Source: Lepisosteus oculatus (lineage: Eukaryota; Chordata; Actinopteri; Semionotiformes; Lepisosteidae). Taken from it: a stretch of 64,000 bases of DNA. Each line of letters opens with the position of its first letter. Within the stretch, counting starts at the first letter, position 1. Below are positions 1 through 16,410 of the stretch, one piece after another. The notes beneath the pieces were generated by a model. The model ran no database searches. It saw only the letters and a list, made by a program, of their open reading frames with translations, and was not told the origin of the DNA. The stretch is taken from the NCBI RefSeq assembly GCF_040954835.1, contig NC_090716.1:5009605-5073604 (forward strand). The letters are read 5' to 3'. The translations under genes were made by a program, and so were the position numbers.

Positions 1-59
1 ACCTCATGCAATTTCTGATGATCTGTTTGATTTACCTGCACACTTTAGCCTGCAAACAG

Positions 60-3000
60 CTGGGATATGGCCTCCCTATCGGATGAGAATGGTGCAGTTC
101 CACAGGGTCCACAGGCTGTGGAAGAGTCTCCCAAACTGCAAGAAAACATTAAAAACCGTGAGTTTTGCTATTGTTACTATATATTATTTTCATGAGCATC
201 TTTACAAAATACTGTTTATTTTCTCTGTTTTGGGGTGTTTTCCATGCAAGTTTCCAACTCTTCTATTTATTCTTAGAACCAGAGGAAGGACCGAGCATTG
301 AGGGCCTCAGCACATCTCCCAAAGCTAACATAGGTGAGTTTTCACCATAAGGTGCTTTTCTGTATATCTGATCATTATTATTTTCCCTTCGCATTACTGC
401 AGCACGTGCAGTGGTTCATGGTGCTGCTGTTGTCGAGCAGGAATCCGTCTATACGGATTCAGAGCTCATCTGAACTCTGCAAGGCTTCCATTTTTCAAGG
501 AGCCAATTCCAGTTAACGGGAATGCAGGAATGACTGTATCTCACTTTACCTCTCCAGCAGCGCCAAGTAATGTTAAGTGTCGTGCCTTCCTTTAATGTGT
601 GTTTATTTTGTCACGTAGAGGATTCGATGCGCTTGGCATCTGACGAACCTCAGTCTTCTACAGGTGATTGAAAGTGTGATGCTACAGACTGGGCATGACT
701 CTACCTGGTTGCTTCCTCACTCTGGGACATGCTTGCTTTACTTCCACACTTGCACTAATATGTTAGTTTTTCACGTTGTATATCTATATTGCATCGTGAT
801 GGGATTACTGTCCTGCTGTGTGCCTGTTCTAGGTAACGCTTTGTAACTAGCTTTTAAGAAGCAGGCTCTGCAACTAGACTTTTAAATTCCTGGATGGTAG
901 GAACGTTTTGAGATTTACTAAAGCATACTCCAGGTACTGTGTGGTTTATGTAACTGATTGTTTATTTTTTCAGGACACAAATACAATTTATAATAACAAA
1001 TCAATTGGCAGAAGAAGGCTGAAAGGCTGTTTTACAGTAGAGGCCTTTCTAAATGTTGTGGTTATTTCATCGTTCATTAAAATTCAGTCGACTCCAAAGA
1101 TGTGATGCCTGTTATTTGGCATTGTTTAAAGAAGGGGTTCCTACATGAAGTGGAGAACAGTATGTGTTGATTATTTACATCTTGCTTTACTGGTGCATGA
1201 AGCATACTTTTTCTTAGTTTAAATAAATGCTGCAACGTTAAAACAAAATCTTTTCTGTTTTATATTTCTTCAGTGTTGTGGACTTAGTTATGAATGGAAA
1301 AAATTCTAATTATGAATTTAAAGGAAAACTTGTGTCCATGATCTGTGTGAATTGATAAGCCATAATTGAGAGAAACCTTACGATGCCACGTTTCAGAGCA
1401 AATCTTTCACTTGCTGTTTTCTCACTTCCTATAGAAGTGAAGCCCTCTCTTATTGGAAAGAAAAAGCCTGCAGCTTCGAAAAAAGGGGTATGTGTTTATT
1501 TTATACCACCATTGTTCTACGGGTCGCGTCATGATCTTTGACTATCATCAAGAATCCAGCTGAACAAAGGTTGGTGAGATGATTTGTACAACGGCCACTG
1601 AGTTGTTTCTGCACATAGAGGTAATGCATCCACTCAAGGAAAAGTAATGTTATTTTTTATCTCATGATGCACCTAGCGGTAGACTCGGTAGGGGAAGATG
1701 TGTTATTTTACCTTTTTTTCCTCTGATTTCCAGCTTGGTGCTAAAAAGGGGCTGGGTGCCCAGAAGGTGAGCAGCCAGAGCTTCAGTGAGATTGAGAGAC
1801 AGGCCCAGGTGGCAGAAAAAATGAGAGAACAGCAAGCCAGTGAAGCTAAGAAGCAAGCCGAGGAGTCCATGTAAGCCATTATTCCAGACGCTCAGACTGA
1901 AACCACCTCTATTAAAATGCCACTCTCATTATTTGGCGAGCAAATGTAATTATCTGCAGTATCCACATATTAACGACGAGGTGATGTAAAACACATTTAA
2001 AGCTAAGCTTGTTTTATATTAAAAGTAAAGCATGATTACAAAGGCTTCATCTTGGGATAAATGAAAGATTAAGATATTGTGTTACATTTCTTGACATTAG
2101 CTTCTCATTGGAATCGTAGCCACTCTCCTCACCAGCTGAGGCTTACCGTTGGATTGTAATTGTGGTGCACGTTGCCCAAGAAGTACAGATGCACAGAACT
2201 AAAGAAAGGAGATAAATTAATTGCTGCTTTCGTTTGTATAGCAGTGAATTATGAGAATCATGTCTTGCTTGTTTTTACACTTTGTGAAGTTTTAAAACAA
2301 AAAAGCTTAGCCTCTATCTTGCATTCTAAATCTGGTGTGGGCAACAAACTGTTAGTGTCACTAGTCACTGGTTCAGATTGATTTTTCTTTTTCCTGTGTT
2401 GGCAGTGTAACCTCTATGCGTTTGGCATACCAGGAACTACAGATTGACAGGAAAACTGAGGATAAAAAGCTGCAAAATCTTGAAGGGAAGAAGAGAGAAC
2501 AGGCAGAGAGGCTTGGGATGGGATTTGGAAGCAGAAGGTGAGTAAGAATGTTAAAAACACAGCTCAGTGATATGGGTGCATGAGAAACTTGCTAAATGTG
2601 GTTTGTTTGTAAAGACTAAAGCAAAACGTCTTTGCAGTCTTATGTGGGCATATAAAACGGATCTTTTATGTAATGAATATGCAATTATAAAGACTCATCT
2701 GATTTTCTTTTCTTTTTATAGTGCGGTTTCTCATTCAGTATTATCGGAAATGCAAGTAATTGAACAAGAGACTCCAGTTGCGGCAAAGTCGTCTCGCTCA
2801 AAGCTGGATATGTTTGACGAACCCGGATTTACATCTGGACCCCCAAAGTAAGAAAGGGGAAACCCTTTATGAGAAGTCATTCTTGTTGGATGAATAGGCT
2901 CAATAAATGGCAGATATTCAGATTGCCATCAGAACTCCTGTTACAACAGGAAATGAGAGTAGGTGGTGGGTGTAGTTGTGGGCTTTGTTGGGAAATGAAA

Positions 3001-4751
3001 GGAACATACCCGGGATTTTGCCTGATTCCTCCACTCCTCCTCAGGTACAAGGATAACCCCTTCTCAACAGGGGATAGCTTTGGCTCTCGATGGGACTCTG
3101 ATGGGGGATCATCTTTCTCCTCTTGGGGCCTGGAGAAGGAGGAGCCGAAGGACTCTGAAGTCACGATCTCCAGTATTCAGCCGACGGGAGACCGGTAAGA
3201 ACAGTATCTTTCATCTCTTTCCCGACGTATGAACTGAAAACTCCCGTTTCAACTATTTGGGTATGCGTTTTGGGGATTCTTCTCCCGTAGTTTTTTCTTT
3301 TTATTCAGGGCTTGATGCCATGCGTGAAGTTCAATTTGAATGTTGGTTATTAAGTGCAACAGAATGGACTGCTATTAATTCCGACCATCGGTTCATGGCT
3401 CGGTTCTCAAGAAGGATCGTGACGGAAAGGATTTCTGATATTTCTGACTCTCGGACTGTATGCACAGGCTCCCGAGCAGACGGAAGCCGGACAGCAACGT
3501 CACGGTCGTGGAATCGAGTGAGGCTCGTCAGAAGTTCGCCAACGCTAAGGCCATTTCGTCCGACATGTTCTTTGGGAGAGAAAGTGATGCAGAGGTAAAT
3601 GTCAGTGAAAGTGCTTTACTTGAGTGAGGCTTAAAAACCACTAAAAACTAAATAGTAAAATAAAATTTCACAAAATCATGCCAGGATCACAGGATGTGTA
3701 TATATTGTCTTCCATCCTTCTCTACCAGGAGTTGTGCTGTTGTTTGAAACTGTCCATATGAGCTGTTGCAAATGTCATATTGTGTTTAGTGTTTTGGAAT
3801 GGGATATGAGGGTGTTTTTACACGTTTACAGCGTAACACTTGTTCAAATAAAGTTCTACCTCGTGAAAGGGAGGACAGTGTTCTCTAAAATTACATAAAT
3901 AATAACATAACTAGCATAAATAACATAAATAGCATCAGTTTGACTAGCTTTTCCATCTGATTACTTCTGTTCACTTCTACATTGTCATCCTAATATTTTC
4001 CTGGTGTAACCGAAACCTAGTGTGGAAGATCTGCTGTGACTGTTCGGTGTTATAATTTTCTGTAAAGGTTTGACTGTTTTCTGTGCTGTCTGTTCCTTGT
4101 GTTGGGTTGGTATTAGAAGTTGAAATGAATGATTGTTGTGATCTTACAGTATGAAGCTAAGACCCGTTTGGAGAGACTTCAAGGCAGTACTTCCATAAGC
4201 TCTGCAGATCTCTTTGGGGATGGCACTGATCACTCCTCTGCTGGTTAGTTTTGTTTTTTTATGACCCATCAAAGACATTTGAAAAGGCTTTGTTCTGTGT
4301 TCATGTTGGTAAATATCTGTCTGGTTGTAAATGTGTGTATATATATTTTTACTTAAAATGTTTTCCAGGGGGTTCAACTTTTGAAAGTGTGCTTCCATCT
4401 GGCCCTGATATTGCCCAGTTCAAACAAGGTGTGAAGACAGTAGCTGGGAAGATGGCAGTGCTGGCCAATGGGGTGATGAACACAATTCAGGTAAATCATC
4501 ATCATCATCATGACGTATGGATTTATTTCGTTTTGTATTGAAAGTGGAGTTAATTGTGCATCTAACAATGTCGTATATTTTAACTTCTGCTCTAGAGAGT
4601 GTGTGGGTGCTGGATGACTGCATGTGCATTTATCTGTTTTTTTTATTCCGTTGTGCTGAACATATAAAAAAGCATGTAGAATAAGGAAATAGTTCCTGTG
4701 TTTAAAAAAAGTGTTTTTATTTGTTGTTAGGATCGCTATGGCTCATACTGA
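60..4751 (+). CDS. arfgap2: ADP-ribosylation factor GTPase-activating protein 2 (3' part, eleven exons)
   Basis: ArfGAP2 stimulates GTP hydrolysis on Arf1 at Golgi membranes and works with the COPI coat. Exons read: 60-157, 277-333, 1435-1487, 1734-1870, 2406-2537, 2722-2847, 3045-3194, 3468-3594, 4150-4243, 4369-4490, 4731-4751 (TGA). All junctions are GT-AG and the phases join without a break, giving about 372 residues. The N-terminal zinc-finger GAP domain lies left of the window. What remains is the C-terminal coatomer/membrane-binding half. Diagnostic stretches include [20 protein letters not shown], then a charged coiled-coil-like [49 protein letters not shown], and an amphipathic tail [20 protein letters not shown] ending in QDRYGSY. 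The [18 protein letters not shown] and [19 protein letters not shown] wording, with the terminal tyrosine, fits ARFGAP2 rather than ARFGAP3. The next gene lies tail-to-tail on the other strand. Confidence in identity is very high; exon edges come from reading splice signals and protein similarity recalled for the family. Confidence 0.96.
619..663 (+). CDS. arfgap2: Candidate in-phase cassette exon of arfgap2 (45 nt)
   Basis: Between the exons ending at 333 and starting at 1435 there is a 45-nt segment bounded by an AG acceptor (617-618) and a GT donor (664-665). It fits the same phase on both sides: 2 nt, 14 codons, 1 nt. It would insert [15 protein letters not shown] into the linker before the KKKPAA stretch without shifting the frame. 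The human protein, as I know it, has no counterpart here. The segment is low-complexity-free, acidic and serine-rich, like the surrounding linker. It may be an alternative exon or chance. Confidence 0.4.
4495..4511 (+). repeat. (ATC)n microsatellite directly after an arfgap2 donor site
   Basis: Between five and six ATC units begin 4 nt inside the intron that follows exon 4369-4490. If the intron were retained, the reading frame would run into consecutive histidine codons before a stop at 4539-4541. Confidence 0.8.
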
Positions 4752-7165
4752 ACATGAAGATGGAGAAATTGAGAATACCAAGCAAAAAACAGAATACTGT
4801 TAATGTCCGCCTTTTTTCTCAATTGTGTTTGTGTTAAAAATGATGAGTGGGAGAGAAAAAGCATGACTGTGATCAGGAGAAACCTAGAGTTTTCCTATTT
4901 GTCTGCCTACCCGTAATTTTATAGAGTACAAAATATATTAAAAAAGTATTTTTTTCTTTTGAAAACATTTCAGTTTTATTTTCAGAAAAAGCACTGGTAG
5001 ATGTAGATACTTATTTTACAAACTTGACAGCTTAACAGTTTACTGATGCCCTGGTGCATACTTCTCTTTGTTTTTTTTCTATATGATATGGTAAGCATTT
5101 CAAAAAGCATAGTGGATTTCGAATACTTGTTCATATTTATTTCCCAGGTTCATTCTCTTCTCTTATTTATATATGCACTTTTCAAACTTTTATTTTTTAG
5201 ACATACAATAATCTATAGCTCCAAACTAATGAAATGTACCTGCATCATGAACAGAATCGGGACAGAGAATTAGTCATTTGTAATGTTATGTTACGCAAAT
5301 GTAATATAATTACAAACCAAATGTAATGGTTAAGCAAATGCATTTATTTGAATCTATGCTTTTCAGTCTTCATTTTTTTCACAAATGCACACCCTGACTG
5401 GGAATTTTGTTGGGACAGTTATTCTGCGTTTCAACAGAGCTGTATTGTGAATTTTTGAAATTATCTAGTTAAAAAAAGATTTAAAAGGTATGACTGGGGA
5501 TTTTATCCTGTTACTTAAAAGTCTTTATTTTAGCCTGATCTTCAGAAGTAATTGAAAAATAGTGTATCACAAACATTGTGCTCATCTCAAATTGAGTCTG
5601 TTTCATTGAAAAGGATTTTTTTTTAAAAGCATTATTTTTTAACTTTTTAATCTTGGTGCAATATGCTAACCATCAACTACTTTTTCAATTAACATTAAAT
5701 GCTTGAGCTTTTTTAAATTGTACAGTTTATTTGATGAAACTTATATTTTATTCCTTCATTGCAGGAAGTTTATTTCCTAAAACAGTCACACCATTATTTA
5801 TTGGCTCATTCAACATTGTCACAAACAGTACAAGAATCTCTGGCAAAGAATTTTATTTTTCCCTGAATATTTGCAGTTAAAACGTTCCCTCAATTGTACA
5901 TTTTGGATTACTCCTCTGAGTCATGGCATATTGATACAAATGTATTGACGTTACCTATATATTAACTGCCAAAGATGTAATAGGCGTGTTTTGAAAAACA
6001 ACTGCAGTTTACCCATTTGCTGTTATTTTGTACTCTAGGTTCCACATCACCCAGATTCTGCTTTTCTTGTGACATGTAATTTCGCCTCCTCATGTAACAC
6101 AGTATCGATTCAGTTGGTGTAAACCTTGATCATCACAAATTCTGTCAGCAGTCTTGTCTTTCAGGTTTAAGTCTAATGAGAATAATTGATTATGTAAAGC
6201 CTCCTTGTTATCTAGTGTTACACTGGTGCAAAACAAAAAAAGTATTTGGACCTATTCAGTGGTTTTTACTCTGCAAAGAATTTTCAACTGCAGGCGGGGC
6301 TTTGCCATGGCAAACTACAAGTGACCAGTAGCAAATTAAATTTGGTTGGCTTGACTTAGGCAAATGACAGTATTGCTACAAGGCCTATAACTTGGAACAG
6401 GTGTTAACTGCATCAGACAAAAAATGTGTTGTATTGTAAACAATGGCAGTACGGCACAGGCTGCATCTGTTTTGTTGTTTTTACAATTGAAATTAGACCG
6501 CTCCGTTATTCTCCGATTGTTACGGCAAAGGCTGCATCTACTTTGAACTAGTCACTTAAGTGCTTACAGGATACATTTATTTCATATTTAATATAGTGGG
6601 TTGTTAGTATCACGTTAGTTTTAGAAAACGTGATGAAGACAGAGTACTTGACTAGTTTACCTGACGTACAGGAATTTATGAAGTTATAATTGAGTGTATG
6701 ACTGCTTTACTTGTTAGTGTAATTCTTGTGGGGAGGAAAATCACATACTATATGAGTAAATTAGTACTTAAAATCTTCAGTTTCAGCACCGTCATAAACC
6801 CCAGAGTCGAATCTTCAAATTGCTACAAAATATTGAATTGGTTGGCTATTAAGGTTCTACCCTCACCTTGCCCACAAACGGTTCTGATTGAACAATTCCG
6901 TTATTCGCAGAGTATTAAGCCAAGGAGAACAACTGGTTCATTTTCAACTGTTTTGATTCTTTTATGGACTTTGTTGTGAAAACGCCCACCCTGGGAATAG
7001 GTGTCCGTGCTCTACCCACTTCCTGTCCGTGCAATTACTGCCCTGCCTGTCTTCACCCAATGTGGAAACGTGGTCATAACCCCTCGTGCCACCAAGAAGT
7101 ACAAGTATTTATTGTAGGTGACTTAAGAACATAAGAATTTGTGTCAATAAAGATCAGAAATCCTG
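4752..7165 (+). other. arfgap2: arfgap2 3' untranslated region (inferred extent)
   Basis: The 2.4 kb after the TGA is AT-rich, has no coding-like reading frame and no obvious repeat. The first canonical AATAAA on this strand lies at 7146. Weaker ATTAAA variants near 4938 and 5693 could give shorter transcripts. The extent is inferred only from these signals. Confidence 0.5.
7146..7151 (+). terminator. Poly(A) signal, probable end of arfgap2
   Basis: AATAAA is followed within about 30 nt by a GT/T-rich stretch (tttggtgtgtttatttcctt), the usual arrangement of a cleavage and polyadenylation site. It is the first canonical hexamer downstream of the arfgap2 stop codon. Confidence 0.6.
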
Positions 7166-8073
7166 CTCCACTTTGGTGTGTTTATTTCCTTTTAAGTTGT
7201 ACAGCAAGGCAGTTTTTAGTTCAGGAGTGGTAACAAGCTGCATATCTTAAGCAATGAGAATCCAGTGTTCAAAGAAGAAATAAAAGCTTGAGTTAGCTCT
7301 TGTATCCTGAGAAATTTAATAGATACATATACTCTTTGTTGCAGATTATTTGTCCATTTAAAACATGTTATATATTGTATCCACAATAGTCAATGAAAAT
7401 TTAAAAACTAAAGTATTATTGCATTTGCATTCACTCCCCTAAATGCAGGTGCACAAAGTTGCATCTGACAAGTCCTCTATGCAATACTAGTGGTTCACAT
7501 GATTTCAAAATCATTGCACCTCTCTATACGAGGTACCTCAGGGAGGTAGTGAATTTCAACCATGAACACAAAGGAACCTTCAAAACAACTAAGGATGGAA
7601 GTTGTAAAATGGCACGGATATTTAATAACAAATATCACTTCCCTTTACATTCCCAAGGAGAAGTTCAGTATTTACACATTATACAAAATCAGTTTGGCTG
7701 GTATGTTTCCACAGTATGTTCAAAACAGACCATCTTGTGCTAAAATGCAAAAAAAAAGTTTTATCAAGTTGGTTTACTGTATGCTGCATGAAAATTAAGG
7801 AGTCTTGACCACTTTCAAAAGAAGATCCAAATAAATCAGTTGATCCACGCATAGGAATAGAACCCATTGTTCTCCCAGAACTGGCAGCGTTTCAAAGAAG
7901 GACTCTCAGCCACTGAGAAGCTGTTTGAAAGCAATGCTGTGTGCGAAGGGTATGCTGGCCATTCACTTGGCATCTCTCCTGCAATGAAGAGTTAGGGCAA
8001 AGCATTTGAGTCAATAATAATGGCCAGTTTTACACATTACAGTACTGGGAAATTAAAATACCATTAAGCACGC
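7166..8073. other. Intergenic space between convergent genes
   Basis: This separates the poly(A) site of arfgap2 from the stop codon of the minus-strand esterase-like gene, so it must contain that gene's 3' UTR. A minus-strand ATTAAA near 7620 is a possible end. I see no coding exon or recognisable repeat. Confidence 0.5.
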
Positions 8074-13054
<4,981 letters not shown>

Positions 13055-13075
13055 CCTAATTCTGGGAAAATAAAA
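13055..13075 (-). promoter_or_regulatory. Probable 5' UTR acceptor just upstream of the esterase-like start codon
   Basis: On the minus strand a pyrimidine-rich run ending in CCCAG lies about 7 nt before the ATG at 13054. This suggests the start codon sits at the head of its exon and that a separate untranslated exon lies further upstream (above 13.1 kb). The first exon itself could not be located. Confidence 0.4.
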
Positions 13076-13079
13076 CGTG

Positions 13080-15090
13080 GGGAAAAAATCTGTTATCTAA
13101 AGAAAACGCATCATTAAGGTTATGCAATTAAGGCTAAAAACTTAAATTTGGCTACTTTGCAGTTATTACATATTAACTGGGTTTCGTTTTTACAGGTTAG
13201 AAGTACATAGTGAAATGTACCGCAGCAAGAATAAAACTGGAACTGATCTGCTGATACAGATTATGTATGAGAAAGTAGTAGTTTTAACCATTTTTATTTG
13301 GTTTTTAAAACTGCTTATGTAAAGAGGTTACGTTTGCTCTCGTTTTCCTTACTCTGAGAAACGAAACAACGCCTGGTGCTGAAGCTTCACCCACGTAAAC
13401 AGCATGCCTTCTATTTTTTTTAAATGTTAGAAATTATAGATGTCAAAGATATGCAGTTAGCAATTACCTAAGGCCACCAAATATTTCATCTTTGTAAAGT
13501 TGACGAAAATGTCTATTAAAGTAATTTATAAGACAGCGCTTAGTACGCACGTATTTGTTTTGTACCAAGTTTTTAATTTCTGCGTCACTAATCGCTGCCC
13601 GACTTTTAAATTAAAACTTGTAAAACAATAAAGCTTTTCTTCTCATTTTTAATTTAATGAAGAAAGCGTGACATTTAAATGCTTTAGCTACAGTAATATA
13701 TAATAAATCATATTAAGGTATTCAAAGTTGTGTCTGGAAGAAAAGTTAAGACGTCAGTCATGACGGACTGGAGCTGCGCTATAATTAAATCAAGCACACG
13801 ACCACGTTTAAATTTAAAATTTAAGGATTGTAAATAACACAGTACTGTTCTTCGGAATGTCGTCTCATGCGTGCTAGTGGTTACGCATAGATGCGACGTT
13901 TAAATAGTGATACTCACCATACCGAGTACAGAGCCTATACTGTAAACACCAGTAAGAAATACTTATTCTTTTCCTGTATTCATGCGTCCTTTTTTAGTAA
14001 AATATGGCTGCCTCATCGTCTCCTGTTTTTCCCATTACATACTGTACAAGCATGTGCGCAGTCAATTTATTCACTCAATATCTAGTGCCACAAAAACTCG
14101 AAAATATATAGCATTTTACGCACATTGTTATTATTTTAACCGTCTGTCTTTTCACTGATACAACCTAGTTGTTCGCTGGAGGAAGTTGAGCTCCATGAAG
14201 GACATGACCAAATCCAATAGGCTTATCATTATAGTTCACCCAACAAAACACTGTATGCATCAAAATTCACAGCTCGCAGACACCCTTGTTTTTAACAAAT
14301 CGGGCGCTCCTGCTTTTCTTTTCCACTATCTAACTTGATAGAAAGTTTTCATTTAAGTGCTGTTTTTTTTCCTATTCGGGTACCTACTTTTAAGGCCACT
14401 TCGTTGTCAGCAAATCCGTATTGTTTTGCAGCTTTTTTTTCCAGTTTCCCGAAGCAGCTCAGGGTCCTGCGCTTCCTTGCCCATAGTGAGCTACAGCTCA
14501 TCTGCGCAACTAGGAGCTCACCGTGTGCGTTATATCGGACATGACACAATTGATGCTTAAAACGTACTTAAATACAGTTGCAGGTAACAACTGTTCAGAA
14601 ATTCTTCAAGTACCCAGTGCTGAAATTAAGCAAAGAAGAAATGCTACTTACTACTTACTAGGTCACCCTCCTTTAAAGATGTAGAAAAAGATTAATCACA
14701 GAAGGCAAACTTTAGGCTTTTGTTGCAAAATGAGACGTATTAGTAGGATATCAAGCTCTTGTTTGTTGTTGGAGAGAGAAAATATTAATCTCCAACATAC
14801 CGTGCATTGAACTAAATTGCAAAATGATTTACAGCTTTGGTAAAATGGTATTCATCTTAGTCATGGGTTGTTGTTCTGAGGACCACCAGCTAATTCAAGC
14901 GGTACTGCTTTTGAGAAATTCCAGGTTCATAAAGTCCAGGTTCCTAAAACAATATGGGAGAAAAACGATGCAAACCATTACTCTTGTTCTTAAGAGAGAT
15001 TTATTGAAAGCATCCCAAGAGTGTATATAAATTACTCCCCCCCCCCAGATTCTGGTACTTGCAGATCCCTGCAGGCTTCCAGAATAATAA
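13080..15090. other. Intergenic region, no gene seen
   Basis: AT-rich sequence upstream of the esterase-like start codon. It probably contains that gene's 5' UTR and promoter, but I could not place a transcription start. No splice-flanked coding segment or clear repeat is visible. A minus-strand AATAAA at 15000-15005 could serve a long PEX16 3' UTR. Confidence 0.4.
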
Positions 15091-15119
15091 TAAAAACTTT
15101 TAACTTCCTTTCATGCATC

Positions 15120-15405
15120 ATCAGAATGCCGATTCTTTCCAGTGTCGGTGACCGCAGCCAGTAGCCTATCCCAGAAGCATAAGGAACAAAGTAGAAGTCG
15201 GACACCAGCCCTCCAGGACATAGAGGCAAACTCACAGGGAGAATTAAGAGCCACCAGGCAGCCTTCCCACAAAGTCTTTGGGCCCTGGGTGGAAACTGGA
15301 GCATCCACTGGAGAACATGCAAAGTTCACAAAGGAAGCGTCCCAGCCACAATCGAACCCAGGACCCAAGATCTAGGATGCAGCGCTAATTGCCAAGCAAC
15401 CCACT
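15120..15405 (+). repeat. Diverged copy of the widespread fish repeat ('ggagaacatgc' family)
   Basis: Readable landmarks in order are 'gcctatcccagaagcataag', 'gtctttgggccctgggtgga', 'ctggagaacatgcaaagttc' and 'caatcgaacccaggaccca'. They match the order in the better-preserved copy at 30.9-31.1 kb and in many fish genomes. The exact transposon class needs a repeat library. The copy lies downstream of PEX16. Confidence 0.7.
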
Positions 15406-16410
15406 TTGAACTTTCCATATAACTCTTATGTATACATTTTTTTAATTGGCATTAACAAAAGCAATTACATACTTTTCACACAGTGAAAAATAATGCAATT
15501 TCTATACATTTCCAGCTGGCACTTATTAGCCCTAAAAACACCATAGAAATATCCCCTTAGAAATGACTTTTCCAGATAGAAATTGGAATTCTTAATAGCA
15601 CACTTCCAATACATGACATATTTAATTCGCAATAATACAACCATGGATTACAAAAATGACCACTACATTAACTGGCATTAAAACAAAGAGGATGCAACAC
15701 CCAATATTAAATGTAATGGATCCTAAATTATTTTCATCTAAAGTAATGCCAGCTCATCTAGTTATTCTTGTGAGAAAAACTGAGTGATCTTTACTCAATG
15801 ATTGCATTTTTAACTGTATGCAAATATAGTTTATGTAAATAACATTTATGAGAAACCCCCCAAATTTTAAGGGTACAGTGTCCATGTTAAATGTTCTTTT
15901 ACATAAGGTACTTTGAAGGCCAACCACAGATCTCTATAAGGGGGAAAACCAAAAGAGAGGATACTGCAGATGGGTTTCATGTGTAGCTGGTTAGAAATGA
16001 ACAGAAAGGTAAAGGTTCAGACAAGCTGTCATGGAGGATCTAAGGACTCTTCTTAATAAACATCCCATAAAATAAGGTAATTCACACTTCACACATTTTT
16101 AAGAGTTTGAAAGATGAATTAAAAACAAACAGATTTAACAAAAACAATATAACAATTGTCCAAAAAAAGAAAAACAAAACTGTTTTGAAAAAGTAAATTC
16201 CTTATAAAGAATTAAAAACAGAAAAATGTTTCCACAGCTTATTTTACATTCATTAACAACAGATGTCCTCATCAGATCTTGTGATAATTTTTTTTTAAGA
16301 CTGGCACTAATTTACTGAGTTCCAGTGCGCTCAGTTCCACTCGCTCCCAGTTCTCCTGCATAGCCCCAGCATTTAAAATGTGGTTCCTGAAAGTCCCCAC
16401 AGCAAGGATT
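15406..16410. other. Region downstream of the PEX16 stop codon
   Basis: AT-rich and rich in homopolymer A/T, with no coding-like segment. It presumably holds at least part of the PEX16 3' UTR. No canonical minus-strand AATAAA occurs close to the stop codon, and I cannot fix the transcript end. Confidence 0.4.

Noticed and set aside
411..478. Open, protein-like stretch in an arfgap2 intron ([18 protein letters not shown] in one frame)
   Set aside because: It follows a usable AG but runs into a stop with no GT donor in a fitting phase, so it cannot be joined into the transcript.
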